Counted from the stretch's first letter, positions 54,401 to 62,242 are shown. The stretch: 64,000 bases of DNA from Stichopus chloronotus (GCA_021234535.1 CM037842.1:27056308-27120307), one strand, 5' to 3'. Notes: generated from the sequence alone by a model not told the origin. Program-made: numbers and translations.

Positions 54401-57400
54401 ATACTAACAAACTATATACAAATTGTCCCTCAACATGGATGATTAATCATGTGAAAGATTTATCAAGTTAAAACCTACTGAATTAAAAAAAAAAAGGCAA
54501 GATTAAAACTTCAGGGCAAAAGAAAGAAGAATACTTCAGATTTGCTGAGCACTGACTATCATTTCCAGGAAAGATGATGTTCGTTTAAAATGCTGATAAT
54601 GTGGTAGATATCACTGAATAAGAGTGCCTCATGAAATGAGAAAAGATATAAAACAAGAAACACTCTCTATAAAACTACTACAAATGGTTCAAAATCTTCC
54701 ACATCAACTCCAACAACTTACTGTACTGCCTTGTGTATACCAATCAAAATCACACATAGCACACACCAGCTGCGCATATTCGGTCACCATAGCACAACAA
54801 CTACATACATTTACTACACATATTGGTCTAATAGGTTTATAGTGCATCATTGCATCAAGTTAAAATTCTTTTAAATTTGGTTGCATGAATTATTCATAAT
54901 GAAGAACCAGTTAAACTCTATTCTGTTGCACTTTGAGCACGCTTGGTCAACCAACTCATTAGAGTGAGCAAAGGGGGACACTTGAAGTCTAAAAGATGCG
55001 ATTTGCATTAGTCATGATGAGGAAAATGCAAAAATAGTACGGAAAAATGATGAAAAGAATATCATTCAACTCAAGAACAATGAGAGATGCTTTGCCTAAA
55101 AACATTTGCTGTAAGCTATGGTATCACTATAGTACTGTGCAAGCTATGCTGTTATCATCATGAGAAATTCACTTCCACTCTTGCTGTGATTTCTGATCAA
55201 CCTTCATGGAAAGTAATACACTACCTTTAAGGATTTGCTTGACTAACTTGCTTTGAAACAAAGGGAAAAGACAGAAACTAATTTATCTCCTAAATAACAA
55301 GTCTGGTGGGATATGTCTGACTACTGGGTTTGAAACAATGGAAAAAGACAGAAAATAAGTTATTTTTATTTCCTAAATAACATGTCTGGAAGCAGGTTCA
55401 TGGTGCAGGACAAGGTGCAAGGTTACTGTGTAAAATACTGTAGACCCGCTTGAGAAACCATTGATTATAGTTTCACACTGCCCTCTGTACATTGCTTTCT
55501 CTTCTCCCTCTTTGCTTTGCCTCATTTTGTGAAATATTCTACTTGCCTGTGGGAGTGGCACATGCCTAATGCCCCCCCATCCCCCTCAACGGGTCAGTTG
55601 CAGAAAAATATATGCTCACTTTTACTGCATGTACCTTGCTTCAGTCATTTGGCAAGATATCAAATGAAAAATAAGCTAAATTACAAAACGGACATCTGTG
55701 TACCGTCAACCAGAAACTATCTTTCGGGTGGTGGGATAACAAAATCATCGCTGGATTGACACGTCACGTGACTTCGATGAATGCTGATTAAAATCCAAGC
55801 TATGAGAATGCATGGCCACAGTTATATCCATCATCTCTGACATTTAAGTTTCACAGTAGACATTCCTTGAACATCTAGATACCATCCAAATTTGTTCTCG
55901 GCAAAACGCTCTCCAAAGCCCTAGAATCTCAAGACTCCCTAATTCTCTCCTGTTTATCTCTTACTGTCAAGCCAAGCATCCCAACTGTTCACGAGAAACA
56001 TTATTTGCATTACTACCCACCAGTGAAAGAACTTATCACAGTCTTTCCTGCATCCAATATGCCCACAATTTCCGAAGGACGACTGAAATTTGTCACAAGG
56101 TTGACCTTCAGGCAAACCAAATCAGTCGGTGGCTTGAATAAAATTCAGATATTAGTTGGAATATCTGAAGCAATATATAGTGAAACTAGAAATACATCTA
56201 CATGGGAAATGAGCACACTACTGTACACTACAAGTGTGTTCATGGATATAGAAAACTCTAGAAAACATATCACATAATAAGCTGCGTTACCATTTTTTAT
56301 GATTTTTGAAAGAGAACGACCCCATTTTACTTGTTGTAGAGTGTTGACATTTGGACAACCGCATGAAATTAAATTAACTTTTCTTTGAAATTTAATTTTA
56401 ACAGTGTCTACCTTATTCTGGCTACTGTAATCATTGCTTCCTCTCCCAACAAGACAAATGAGAAAATGGGCTGCACCTCAATGTCATGAGTAGCAGGCTG
56501 ACAAGCTTTGAGGCACGCAGAGGAATGCAAACAGCCAATTAATTAATGCACCTACTTGAGATATAGTGTCACTATAAGCTTGTCCTCACTGAGTAGGCCT
56601 CTACATGGAACAGACACACGCTCCACAAATGGCAACCTTCAGCTTCACAACTTCAAGCACTGCTTGGTAATGACTTAAAATGTTGTACCGTGACTAGTTG
56701 TACAGTCCATGACACCGTGAGCACTATCTAGATAACGCTAAATCATTTTCAAGGGGCAGTTTTTTCTTTTCTTTCTTTTTTGTTCAATAATTTTGGATTC
56801 ACATTAAGTGTTTTGCTCTACAATTGAGCTCAATGTGTCGAGTGAATCATGCGGGCTAGAACGAGATTCTCAAGGTCTCTTTTGGTTGGGATATGGTTAA
56901 AAATGACTGGTTTTTGTTTTGCCAGTTACACATGCATTGCATTGTTTTGCAAGTATATGACTAGAGTGAGTAAAACTAGCAACAGTATAATCATTAACCC
57001 CATATCACATATCTTCATCTCACCCCCTTGCTCTATACAGGGTTCTCGCCCTCCAGGGAGACTAGCGATGTACCGCACACAATACACACCTCTAAAATAC
57101 CATGCCACGGCTGCCCTGTAACTGTAACCAATTGAGCCATCAAGGTAGAATAAAATCGTACCACGAACAAGGAAACTGCTAGAATGTTCAAAATGAACTG
57201 GCTCAGGAACATATCGTGAACAGTTTATTGCGGTTGCGATTTTTTGTGACCATATTTCCTAATTTGATGCCCATACACTGGGTGAACAGAATTTTCTATA
57301 TTAGTGAGGACAAGGAAGGGTCTCACCTCTGACAAGAAGCCTTGGTTCCTGAGGAACTTTAGTTGCAATGTGATTGTGTCTGGATCCATCACTACTATGT

Positions 57401-60400
57401 TCCGAAGAAACACCCTGCCAAGAGAAAAAAAAAATCACATAGTAAAATTAGTAAAGCTTTCACGCAAGTTCTAGACCGGGGCTTCCTCAATTAAATTTAA
57501 TACTGAAGCACCACATGGCTAAAAGTTCCTTGACAAAATGTGCCACTCGTAGTCGGAGAGAACGTTCCTTTTCCTCCTCCGCTTTTGAAAATTAGACAGT
57601 TTAGAAGGGGATTCAGATGCAAAGTGGTGCAAGATTGTTAAATTGGTCCGTTAGAAGTAACAGATTACCATTTTTGAGACATACCGTAACAACTTTTGTC
57701 AGCATGGTTCAAAAAATATTCAACTTTTCAACTGTATTCTCCCAGTACTTCAAGGGAACCAATCTACACCATGTCACTTGCCACAAGTGGCCCCGTGCTG
57801 TCACTTGAGGAAGTCTGGTATTGACAAACCATTACGATATATCCATGCATTCTAGTCCCATTTCAGAGTGTATCCACAGGATGAAAGTGGTGATCTTTGG
57901 CACTATTGTCACTTTTCCTGGGCAAGTATCAAAGTTTATGTGCTATCTTTAAATCTTACATTTTTCAAGTTTGTGGTACCTGCCGTTTCGATAATGTTAC
58001 AATGTTGGAAACGGAGATTGTTTAGTCCCCGAATGAGTGTAGGTTAAAACTGATGTTGATTGCACGCCATGTTAACAGCTAGACCATCTTTGAGATATTG
58101 TAGGTAAACTTCAATCATGTACTTAAAGTAGAAAATAAGACAGTTTCTGAATTTTGTGATTGGACAATTTCTTGCCCATCAAGTTGAAGGCTGATTCAAA
58201 TTTGATCAACCCGTGGAGACATACATGGCAAGAATAGGTTCAAAGGTGCAAACGCAGTCGAACGGTTAGATGGCGCACTCTTCGCGGTTACCTCTGATGG
58301 CCTCGGCCTGGATCTCGTCCAGGCTAGGGTGGCCATGTCCTTGGGCAACGCTCTGGTTGGTATGACAGTGGTGAAGGTGGCAGACAGTATAGCATTACGG
58401 ATGATCTCCTCCATGGCGTGAATGTCGACGCTCTCGGTCTGTGGAGGAAAAGTGGTCGACCATTAAAGAGAGATATTGTATGCGACCTACATCACCGGCA
58501 GAGGAAATAGATTCAATCATTATTGAACCAGTCAGGTTCTTCGGTAAACATCTGCAATTACGCTTCATCTCCTCATAACATTGTGCACAAGATGACTAAT
58601 GCAAGATACACCATTTGACATTTTTAAAAATTTGGGCAGACAAAGTTGTCTTAGGCGAAAGCGACTGAATTTCTTTCTGTGAGAAACTTACTTCTGGAAG
58701 AGAAGGCTACCGTCCTTCCTAATCTAGAATGATCTATCATTATTTGTCCCGATATACTGGTTTTAAAAAATATGATATTCTCTGGCTGTCAAACAAACAC
58801 CCTATTTCCCTTTAGAACAGCAGTCGTTTTTTTCTTGATAACATTTTTATTCGCAAAGTGCCTCATTGTTATGCAGTATATAACATTGTACAGTCTGAGA
58901 GATTTGGAGCTCAAGTAAGGTCACAAACACTGCAGACATGTAAAAGTCAGTAACGATATGAATCACAGAAACACTTTGGCGAGTGGTTTGAAAAGGGGGC
59001 GCTATTCTGCATCTGGGATTGGGGAGGACTTGGGTAGAAGCGGTGTCAAAGGTCGCCAATCAAGGTTGCGCGAGAGGAGTGAGGTGCATTGGGTATGAGG
59101 AAACAGGTGGGAAATGACAAGCACCTTTCTACTTATAGCTGTCTCATCTGTAAATTCATACAGTATGACTGTCAAGTACTATAAACCATTTTAAGCAAAA
59201 ACATTTCACTACAAAATATAATACCAGCAAAAGAATGATCTGAACGGACATTCTGACACAGAAATAGATATGCCAGAATGCCGTCAGGCTAAACTACTCA
59301 CACCCAACAAATGAAGCCAAACATTATATGTGCGGTTCTTGCTTTGTAAGGCAAAACAGCACTGCATGCCTGCAACAGTTGCCACGTAATGTACGCACAG
59401 CTCGAGATTTGTTCAGTCGACGTCTACAGGTACATATTCGGGGAAAACGGAAGTAAATGCAACTGTCTGATCGCTTGAGATAACCTGATAAGACTATTCT
59501 TAGAATTTCCATTGACTTTGCACTACACGGTCTCACGAGGGCATCTTTTGCCTAACAATGTTTGTTTCAGCTATTTTTCCTTGATGTCATTCTGGTTGTT
59601 CTATTTGTAGGTTTTCCTATGGGATTTACCCCCCTCCCCCCTTGGCAGCATCAATAGTTGGTACACTGAAAGGACACCAAATGAAGAAAACAATCCACGC
59701 TGTTTTCATCCGTTCCAAAAATGGCAAGGGGGCAATTTCTGACTCGTACCCATGAGTATCCATGGACACCACGTCCAACAATCTGAAATATATATATTGC
59801 CGACATAGCATTTCTTAAGTAACTTACCTCATAGTCTGTGTGGACGTGGACGTACAAGTTTGTGAAATGCATATACCACATTATCATTTGATTTTAATTT
59901 CAAATTTCAAATTGGTTTGGTACATCATACAGTATATTGCTTCACAGTTTCATCAAGTGAACATGTGTAATACACTGTACTGGACAGTATCAGATTAACA
60001 TCTGATATTGGCCGAAAGTGGTGTTCTTGTTCTATTTATGAAAGAAAACGGGTAGTAAATTTAAAGCCAGTAGATTTGAAACCAGCGAGTAAATGCTGGG
60101 CAGGTAGCAAGGTCACCGAGGATACCTGGGACAAAACTACCAAATGGTATGGACAGCTATATACAAGGTTTAACTATGCATCAGTTAGTATATGAACCAG
60201 TGTGCCTACCTCAGCTGATCGTTCTCCTACCCATTCACAAATAAAGAAAACACTAATAAAGGTAAACTTCAAACCCTATCTCCAGGAACTTACAGTACAC
60301 CTTCAAAGTTGCATACTCTTGTAACTCTTTATTCTCTTATTTCCATTGCATATATATTTGATCGTTATCAGCAAAATGCCTATTGTTCCGTTGAGGGAAA

Positions 60401-62242
60401 ATTGGTTCCATGATAATCATTTTCCCAGCATTAAGCATTGGATATATCATTCTGGCTACTTTCATTAATACTGAACAACTTCTTTAAAACTCAGGGATGT
60501 TTCTGCCAGATAAATACGACAACAATGAAAGTTCAATGCAATCTCTTCCATATATTTTTTATCATAACCCACAATCACACAAGCGCAAATTTTTTAAAGC
60601 CACTGTGGGTTCCAATGCGTTAATTTCTTCCTGTCGCTATGGTTACATCTACCATGCACGATGAACAAATGAATGAATGAATGAATGAGAGTGACCAGGT
60701 TTTACCTAATTGCTTTTCTAAAGATGCGCGTGATTGTATTCGGAGGAACTGCCTTCAGATATGATCATGCAAAATTACTTTTGCATGACAGAAAATAGCA
60801 AAAATGACTTTTACTGCAGAGTGAAGATTGCTCCCGTATTGATCTGTGACTCCTTTTGAACAGCATATCAGATGATACGACCGATTAGCCGTAACGGCGG
60901 AAAGACATCAATCTGATCGCTATACATGTAAAGTGCACTGAAGAGAAGCGCGGAATTATTTTCAAATAAAAAATAAACTGGAGGAATAAAATCTGCATCT
61001 ATCATCTGAGGAACAAATGAGAAGTTTTGGAAATAATCTTCAAAGATATATTCTCAAATTTCCCTACAACAGCTGAAAATATCCAGAAAGATGCACTGAT
61101 CAGTGTAAACAACAACAAGATTGGTCTGTGTATGCTGCGACAAATAATCAACAAAAATCTGAAGAAAATTGACTGAGGATGCTGATACCACTAAAACACA
61201 CACAACATATTATGTATAGTTGTCCATTCAGAAATATCACAGCCAGTTATTTATATACTTGCATGCATTTTTAGAGCTAAGCAAAGAAATCTTGTGACAA
61301 CTTGGCTATGTGCTATACATCCACAAACACTAACGTAACTTGTAAGAATTTGCGATTTTTATGGATTTTTTTTTTTAATATGAAAATGATGAAACCTCTC
61401 TCTACTACCATACCAGGAGCATTTTTTCAGTTTTCATTGTGGTAGTCTGAATTAGTACAGGTGACTACTGTAACATAGCTGTATTGACAGTAGAGTACAT
61501 TGACTACACGTAGGCCGAAACAAAAAAGAAATGTAAGCTCTCTTAATAATATCACATTAATGAATACTAAATTTAATCATAATCATTCTTCCATGATGAA
61601 TGGAATGACATCATTACCGTTGCACCTTACCTGAGTTATCCGTAGGTGACCTTCACGTATGTGCATGGCTGCTTGTAACTTACTGCACCTAATCTGTGGT
61701 GTAATCTTTTGGTGTCTAAAAATTGCTTGCACCTTACCTGAAGAAATCTGTGGGGTGATTAAGGTGTTAACACTCCCTGTAACGACTGCACAGATCCGTG
61801 TACTTGATGGGGTGTTACAGGTGTTAATACTGCTTCAACCTTACCTATGGGATGATCTTTAGGTGTTATCACCACTTGCACCTTACCTGTGTAATCTGTG
61901 GTGTAATCTTTAGGTGTTAGCATTGCTGGCACCCTATCTGTGTAATCTGTGGTGTGATTTGTAGATGTTATCACCGCTTGCACCTTACCTGTGTAATCTG
62001 TGGTGTAATCTTTAAGTGTTAACATTGCTGGCATCTTACCAGTGTAATGGTGGTGTGATCTTTAGGTATTATCACTGCTTGCACCTTACCTGTGTAATCT
62101 GTGGATTAATCTTTAGGTGTTAGCATTGCTGGCACCTCACCTGTGTAATCTGTGGTGTTATCTTTAGGTGAAGTACTGTATCTTCTTCTAGGGTTGCTGT
62201 GATGTGCCAATCCTCTCCAAACGTTCTGATGATGCATTGTAC
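18366..62242 (-). CDS. C2CD2L: C2CD2/C2CD2L (TMEM24)-type lipid-transfer protein, 16 exons, 5' incomplete
   Basis: Joined exons: 62242-62141, 58438-58292, 57414-57327, 53856-53709, 50238-50180, 48239-48112, 45951-45798, 44699-44583, 42334-42293, 39695-39594, 34961-34926, 30800-30664, 21243-21168, 20226-20026, 19456-19250, 18493-18366. All have AG/GT borders and agreeing phases, and sum to 1872 bases with no internal stop. Visible order: end of the SMP domain, linker with the AMEEIIRNAILS helix, C2 domain, PDGTIITTVTT, TPTKKSTLIIHGVSE, then two polybasic modules. This order, and many residues, match vertebrate C2CD2L, which sits in the ER, binds the plasma membrane through its polybasic tail and carries phosphatidylinositol at ER-plasma membrane contacts; PKC phosphorylation releases it. 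The membrane anchor is not in view. Vertebrates have two paralogues, so this is probably the pre-duplication gene. Confidence 0.85.
18494..19249. repeat. Intron with three diverged 65-base repeats (about 19020-19190)
   Basis: The block AATATGATCCTTGGATCCAACAAACCCCTTT recurs as ...GACCAATAATTAGGTTTCCTTGGCTCC... and ...GACCAATAATTACATTGCCTTGGCTCC..., about 65 bases apart. The rest of the intron shows nothing I can name. Confidence 0.5.
19250..19456 (-). CDS. C2CD2L: C2CD2L-type gene, exon with second polybasic module
   Basis: 207 bases, phase 1 to phase 1; acceptor TTGCACACCGCAG, donor G/GTAAGT. Begins EKSPKKKKKRFLGFIRRKKP, then a Ser/Thr-rich linker. The basic cluster sits at the same offset from the exon start as that of the preceding exon (20226-20026). 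In the family this region binds acidic lipids of the plasma membrane and is controlled by phosphorylation. Confidence 0.85.
19457..20025. repeat. Intron with diverged 60-base repeats (about 19550-19850)
   Basis: Repeated pattern CATGCTAT-A--GGGTTGGT---CTGTACCTCA-TCTG, seen about four times with many changes (starts near 19553, 19604, 19730, 19783). Confidence 0.45.
20026..20226 (-). CDS. C2CD2L: C2CD2L-type gene, exon with first polybasic module
   Basis: 201 bases, phase 1 to phase 1; acceptor GCCACACTCAG. Reads GSSSRASKRRFLFFRRKSKD, a Gly/Ser-rich stretch with SSFDDSSVSSRSPEP, then RRAKTLDIPDSD. Ser residues beside the basic cluster (RASK, RRKSK) fit the basophilic-kinase pattern known for this tail. 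Donor G/GTGGGT is weaker than average. Confidence 0.85.
20227..21167. repeat. Intron with diverged 45-base repeats (about 20395-20720)
   Basis: Pattern TTCTCTT--AAGACCTTCCTACATAAATT recurs six or more times with drift. Chance plus-strand frames across it have no domain. Confidence 0.45.
21168..21243 (-). CDS. C2CD2L: C2CD2L-type gene, acidic linker exon
   Basis: 76 bases, phase 0 to phase 1; acceptor TCATCTTCATCAG, donor GTAAGA. Reads SPTDDYSNLQDSTDDSKVSE then TIAAR: an acidic Ser/Thr-rich linker like the acidic stretch before the polybasic tail of vertebrate C2CD2L. Confidence 0.75.
21244..28408. other. Large intron (7.2 kb), little recognisable content
   Basis: AT-rich. 27221-27290 is the second copy of the dispersed repeat also seen at 17153-17222. 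I found no splice-flanked segment in frame with the neighbouring exons and no transposon coding region. Confidence 0.5.
28409..28426 (-). CDS. C2CD2L: Candidate 18-base microexon of the C2CD2L-type gene
   Basis: The minus strand has a strong pyrimidine-rich acceptor (TTTTTTGTCTTTCAAG), 18 bases encoding EPIIQE, then donor GAG/GTAACA. It lies between an exon ending in phase 0 (30664) and one starting in phase 0 (21243), so including it keeps the frame. It is not counted in the 16-exon chain. Such a short match could be chance. Confidence 0.35.
28427..30663. other. Intron, mostly unremarkable
   Basis: Holds the minisatellite at 28490-28876. The remainder is AT-rich with A-runs and no coding signal. 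Confidence 0.5.
28490..28876. repeat. 24-base minisatellite, AACAATCCCTGCAGTCATGT type
   Basis: About a dozen copies of AACAATCCCTGCAGTCA followed by (C/T)(A/G)TAGTG, with several spacer changes. On the minus strand a frame stays open through it and repeats TAGIV(x)YM in 8-residue steps; this follows from the 24-base period. Confidence 0.85.
30664..30800 (-). CDS. C2CD2L: C2CD2L-type gene, conserved TPTKKSTLII exon
   Basis: 137 bases, phase 1 to phase 0; acceptor ending GCTGTAG, donor GAG/GTGAGT. Reads SRSAVADTAIRHFQEQALES, VQKTPTKKSTLIIHGVSE. The AETAIR...KTPTKRSTLII-GVS segment is one of the best-conserved parts of vertebrate C2CD2L and is a main reason for the family assignment. Confidence 0.9.
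30801..34925. other. Intron with a tandem duplication and a plus-strand exon-like segment
   Basis: 31738-32214 is a duplicated 200-base block. 34687-34790 on the plus strand looks like an internal exon (see findings). Other parts show only chance frames. Confidence 0.45.
31738..32214. repeat. Tandem duplication of a 200-base block
   Basis: Copy 1 (31738-31938) and copy 2 (31939-32214) share TATATGAGGCTTG, CATTTAAGCAGCAACCAAATG, TTTGAACTTCCATTAATACA and TTCTTTTTTAGG in order. Copy 2 has an internal gain of about 60 bases made of ATTCCATTA repeats. Confidence 0.85.
34926..34961 (-). CDS. C2CD2L: C2CD2L-type gene, 36-base exon
   Basis: Phase 1 to phase 1; acceptor GTGTTTTCAG, reads VTTKKTPSITVA. 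The donor is G/GTTGGT; a second possible donor six bases on (TTG/GTATCT) would break the phase with the next exon. The length is a multiple of three, so skipping keeps the frame. Confidence 0.55.
35694..35790 (+). repeat. Dispersed short repeat, copy 1
   Basis: TTTTAAG-C-AATAATAATTTAAGC then GGCTCCTGTGGTAAAC and GGGTGCATCC. The same order occurs at 54308-54400, same strand, about 75-80% alike by eye. Possibly a SINE or the end of a larger element. Confidence 0.5.
35940..36131 (+). pseudogene. Possible ORF1 tail of the non-LTR retrotransposon
   Basis: Ahead of the reverse-transcriptase ORF, a plus-strand frame ends with KPFRYIYTWSLDGKI, then DLKDLDDL and a TAA at 36129-36131. A W-S-x-DGKI segment near the C-terminus is common in ORF1 proteins of L1-, CR1- and jockey-like elements. 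A different frame just upstream (ESYERCLQETLKIENE) also looks protein-like, so the segment probably carries a frameshift near the TTTTCGATATATAT run. Weak evidence. Confidence 0.35.
36132..36300 (+). other. Spacer before the reverse-transcriptase ORF
   Basis: T-rich untranslated DNA (TTTTCTTTCTTTTTTTCTG, then TTGTTTTG repeats) between the possible ORF1 stop and the ATG at 36301. The 5' border of the element and its target-site duplication could not be placed. Confidence 0.35.
36301..39306 (+). mobile_element. Non-LTR retrotransposon ORF2: APE endonuclease and reverse transcriptase, intact
   Basis: The first ATG is at 36301; the open frame continues upstream to a TTG at 36289. 1001 codons without a stop. 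Residues from the ATG: endonuclease motifs HCNSRSL (N61), ITETWL (E90), GGGVGVYI near 119, YRPPN 166-170, GDFNID 196-201 and DLSDHYPI near 262. Reverse-transcriptase motifs: NNYRPISVL near 568, GIFLDLSKAFDTLDH near 637-651, GVPQGSILGPLLF 697-709, LYADDTSIF near 727. A C-terminal basic region ends with FKRILKKHLLDNL. There is no RNase H or zinc-knuckle tail. This is the CR1/L2/jockey-like group of elements that nick the target and reverse-transcribe RNA in place. Every key residue checked is present, so it may be young or active. It lies antisense to the surrounding C2CD2L-type gene. Confidence 0.95.
39307..39546 (+). mobile_element. 3'UTR and tail of the non-LTR retrotransposon
   Basis: Short 3'UTR with AATAAA at 39513-39518, ending in TTGAATTGAATTG plus an A-run. 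A short repeated pentamer at the end, rather than a long poly(A), is typical of CR1/L2-like elements. The tail stops about 48 bases from the splice donor of the neighbouring exon. Confidence 0.7.
39594..39695 (-). CDS. C2CD2L: C2CD2L-type gene, 102-base exon beside the retrotransposon
   Basis: Phase 1 to phase 1; acceptor CATGCAGTCCTTCAG, donor CAG/GTATGA. Reads VSHLRTESEPKLTSLKHCGL then SDSMVVWVSNIPLS. No counterpart is recalled in vertebrate proteins, so this may be lineage-specific or a cassette exon. It is supported by splice sites and phase only. Confidence 0.55.
39696..42292. other. Intron, no feature seen
   Basis: AT-rich with homopolymer runs (G-run at 40743-40751, A-runs near 39950-40060, T-run near 41331). 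Nothing recognisable. Confidence 0.5.
42293..42334 (-). CDS. C2CD2L: C2CD2L-type gene, 42-base exon
   Basis: Phase 1 to phase 1; acceptor TATCTGTTCAACAG, donor AAG/GTAAGG, both strong. Reads GTARNGFSPQEAPQ. Frame-neutral length. Confidence 0.65.
42335..44582. other. Intron, no feature seen
   Basis: AT-rich, with a G-run at 43189-43199. No coding segment or clear repeat family. Confidence 0.5.
44583..44699 (-). CDS. C2CD2L: C2CD2L-type gene, 117-base Ser/Pro-rich exon
   Basis: Phase 1 to phase 1; acceptor TTGTCTTCGTCAAG, donor CAG/GTAAGC. Reads EIPTKVYTDKSQGVDHAVSM then NGSMSPGSPDKDGYWTPTS. Its start resembles the VEVTEKTTTVLSES segment that follows the TTVTT motif in vertebrate C2CD2L. Confidence 0.75.
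44700..45797. other. Intron, with a short 12-base repeat
   Basis: 45577-45629 holds GCATCACTGCAG repeated four times, one copy altered. Otherwise nothing. Confidence 0.6.
45798..45951 (-). CDS. C2CD2L: C2CD2L-type gene, PDGTIITTVTT exon
   Basis: 154 bases, phase 0 to phase 1; acceptor GTTTGTTGCAG, donor G/GTAACT. Reads LLFMQTPDAARKPLSPSRKI, EKKQMLAPDGTIITTVTTKT, SRPKYLTANNN. The K-I-E...PDGTI-TTVTT--SRP run is a family hallmark directly after the C2 domain. Confidence 0.9.
45952..48111. other. Intron with degenerate ACCCATACCC repeats and a MITE
   Basis: 46370-46590 carries loosely repeated TACCCATACCCATG and TACTCATACC units. The piggyBac-type MITE at 47400-47550 lies here. Nothing else recognised. 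Confidence 0.5.
47400..47550. mobile_element. piggyBac-type MITE, 151 bp, with TTAA target sites
   Basis: Left end CCCTTTCGCAGCC (47400-47412) and right end GGCTATGAAAGGG (47538-47550) are inverted repeats with two mismatches, each directly flanked by TTAA (47396-47399 and 47551-47554). TTAA duplication with CCCT-starting ends is the piggyBac signature. No coding capacity, so it would need a transposase from elsewhere. Confidence 0.85.
48112..48239 (-). CDS. C2CD2L: C2CD2L-type gene, C2 domain exon 3
   Basis: 128 bases, phase 1 to phase 0; acceptor TTTATATAG, donor TTT/GTGAGT. Reads DRFLGGTTLPLATIDRSRGS, RHIIQLQSRPGQNDNVKGSI, VLF: the D-x-LG strand, the loop, and the last strand of the C2 domain. 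Confidence 0.85.
48240..50179. other. Intron, with a short 23-base repeat
   Basis: 49229-49292 has three copies of ACCTGATACACTGTG with an 8-base spacer (period 23). The rest is unremarkable. Confidence 0.55.
50180..50238 (-). CDS. C2CD2L: C2CD2L-type gene, C2 domain exon 2
   Basis: 59 bases, phase 2 to phase 1; acceptor CCATTTTCAG, donor G/GTTCGT. Reads FEIAKQSSEITFEVHDRDHN, a central C2 beta-strand pair with a following loop. In vertebrate C2CD2L the matching part lacks most calcium-binding acidic residues; here the loop keeps D-R-D. Confidence 0.85.
50239..53708. other. Intron, no feature seen
   Basis: AT-rich; chance frames only. Nothing in frame with flanking exons was missing. Confidence 0.5.
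53709..53856 (-). CDS. C2CD2L: C2CD2L-type gene, C2 domain exon 1
   Basis: 148 bases, phase 1 to phase 2; acceptor TGATCGCAG, donor CTT/GTAAGT. Reads VIKANNLQRYSPDVDGDPYC, VVTLDHPIQRHKTNFIKNTT, NPFWDEQFLL. This is a textbook C2 start (A-N-L, DGDPYC, kT--i-nt-NP-WdE-F). The P-x-Q segment after the LD matches the C2CD2 family (LDNPMQ, LNDPVQ) rather than other C2 proteins. Confidence 0.92.
53857..57326. other. Intron with dispersed repeat copy and telomere-like short run
   Basis: 54223-54272 contains CCTAACCCTTAAA twice with related CCTAAT units. 54308-54400 is the partner of the dispersed repeat at 35694-35790. No coding segment recognised. Confidence 0.5.
54308..54400 (+). repeat. Dispersed short repeat, copy 2
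   Basis: Contains GGCTCCTGTGGTAAAC and GGGTGCATCC in the same order and spacing as 35694-35790. Confidence 0.5.
57327..57414 (-). CDS. C2CD2L: C2CD2L-type gene, linker exon before C2
   Basis: 88 bases, phase 0 to phase 1; acceptor TTTTCTCTTGGCAG, donor G/GTGAGA. Reads GVSSEHSSDGSRHNHIATKV then PQEPRLLVR. The P-x-x-RL-L-V run leads into the first C2 strand, as RPNRLFLRQL does in vertebrate C2CD2L. An alternative open frame in this exon was rejected because it does not join the C2 exon. Confidence 0.82.
57415..58291. other. Intron, no feature seen
   Basis: No repeat or coding segment recognised. Confidence 0.5.
58292..58438 (-). CDS. C2CD2L: C2CD2L-type gene, SMP-C2 linker exon
   Basis: 147 bases, phase 0 to phase 0; acceptor TTTTCCTCCACAG, donor GAG/GTAACC. 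Reads TESVDIHAMEEIIRNAILSA then TFTTVIPTRALPKDMATLAW and a basic end. The ME-EII-NAILS helix aligns with TIEELIEDAIVS of vertebrate C2CD2L at the end of the SMP domain. Confidence 0.85.
58439..62140. other. Intron with a large repeat copy and a minisatellite
   Basis: 58552-58829 is one copy of a 280-base repeat. (ATGA)n at 60666-60688 may be the tail of an L2-like fragment. The minisatellite at 61621-62170 sits at its start. The exons on either side join directly in phase 0 and align without a gap to the vertebrate protein, so no exon seems missing here. Confidence 0.55.
58552..58829. repeat. 280-base intronic repeat, copy 1
   Basis: Shares CTTCATCTCCTCA-AACATT, AATTTCT-TCTGTGAGA, AATGATCTATCAT-like and CCTATTTCCCTTTAGA blocks, in order, with 62558-62834, same orientation. 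Confidence 0.75.
61621..62170. repeat. 51-base minisatellite made from an exon end and its splice donor
   Basis: Units start with GCACCTTACCTGTGTAATCT at 61878, 61929, 61980, 62031, 62081 and 62132 (period 51, once 50), with older diverged copies at about 61622, 61729 and 61834. Neighbouring units alternate between GCATTGCTG and TTATCACCGCTT spacers, so the higher-order period is 102. The last unit overlaps the end of exon 62141-62242; read on the gene strand each good unit repeats CCACAGATTACACAG followed by GTAAGG or GTGAGG. Confidence 0.9.
62141..62242 (-). CDS. C2CD2L: C2CD2L-type gene, SMP domain exon (first visible)
   Basis: 102 bases, phase 0 to phase 0; acceptor TGGTTTTACAG, donor CAG/GTGAGG. 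Reads VQCIIRTFGEDWHITATLEE then DTVLHLKITPQITQ. It aligns with the late SMP segment [20 protein letters not shown] of vertebrate C2CD2L and runs straight into the next exon's helix. Upstream exons (membrane anchor, first SMP half) are not in view. Confidence 0.75.

Noticed and set aside
57225..57413. Alternative frame in the exon at 57327-57414 (LRNIVVMDPDTITLQLKF)
   Set aside because: Looks protein-like, but only the other frame joins both neighbouring exons in phase and leads into the first C2 strand.
58262..58330. Alternative frame GHPSLDEIQAEAIR on the minus strand at the SMP-linker exon
   Set aside because: Uses the same donor but has an upstream stop, and its phase does not fit the next exon; the frame with AMEEIIRNAILS matches the family.
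59820..59890. Minus-strand segment with a GTAAGT donor (MHFTNLYVHVHTDYE)
   Set aside because: The flanking exons join directly and align without a gap to vertebrate C2CD2L, so no exon is expected here; the acceptor is unclear.
61759..62034. 91-codon minus-strand frame with 17-residue repeats
   Set aside because: Product of the 51-base minisatellite in a different frame from the real exon.
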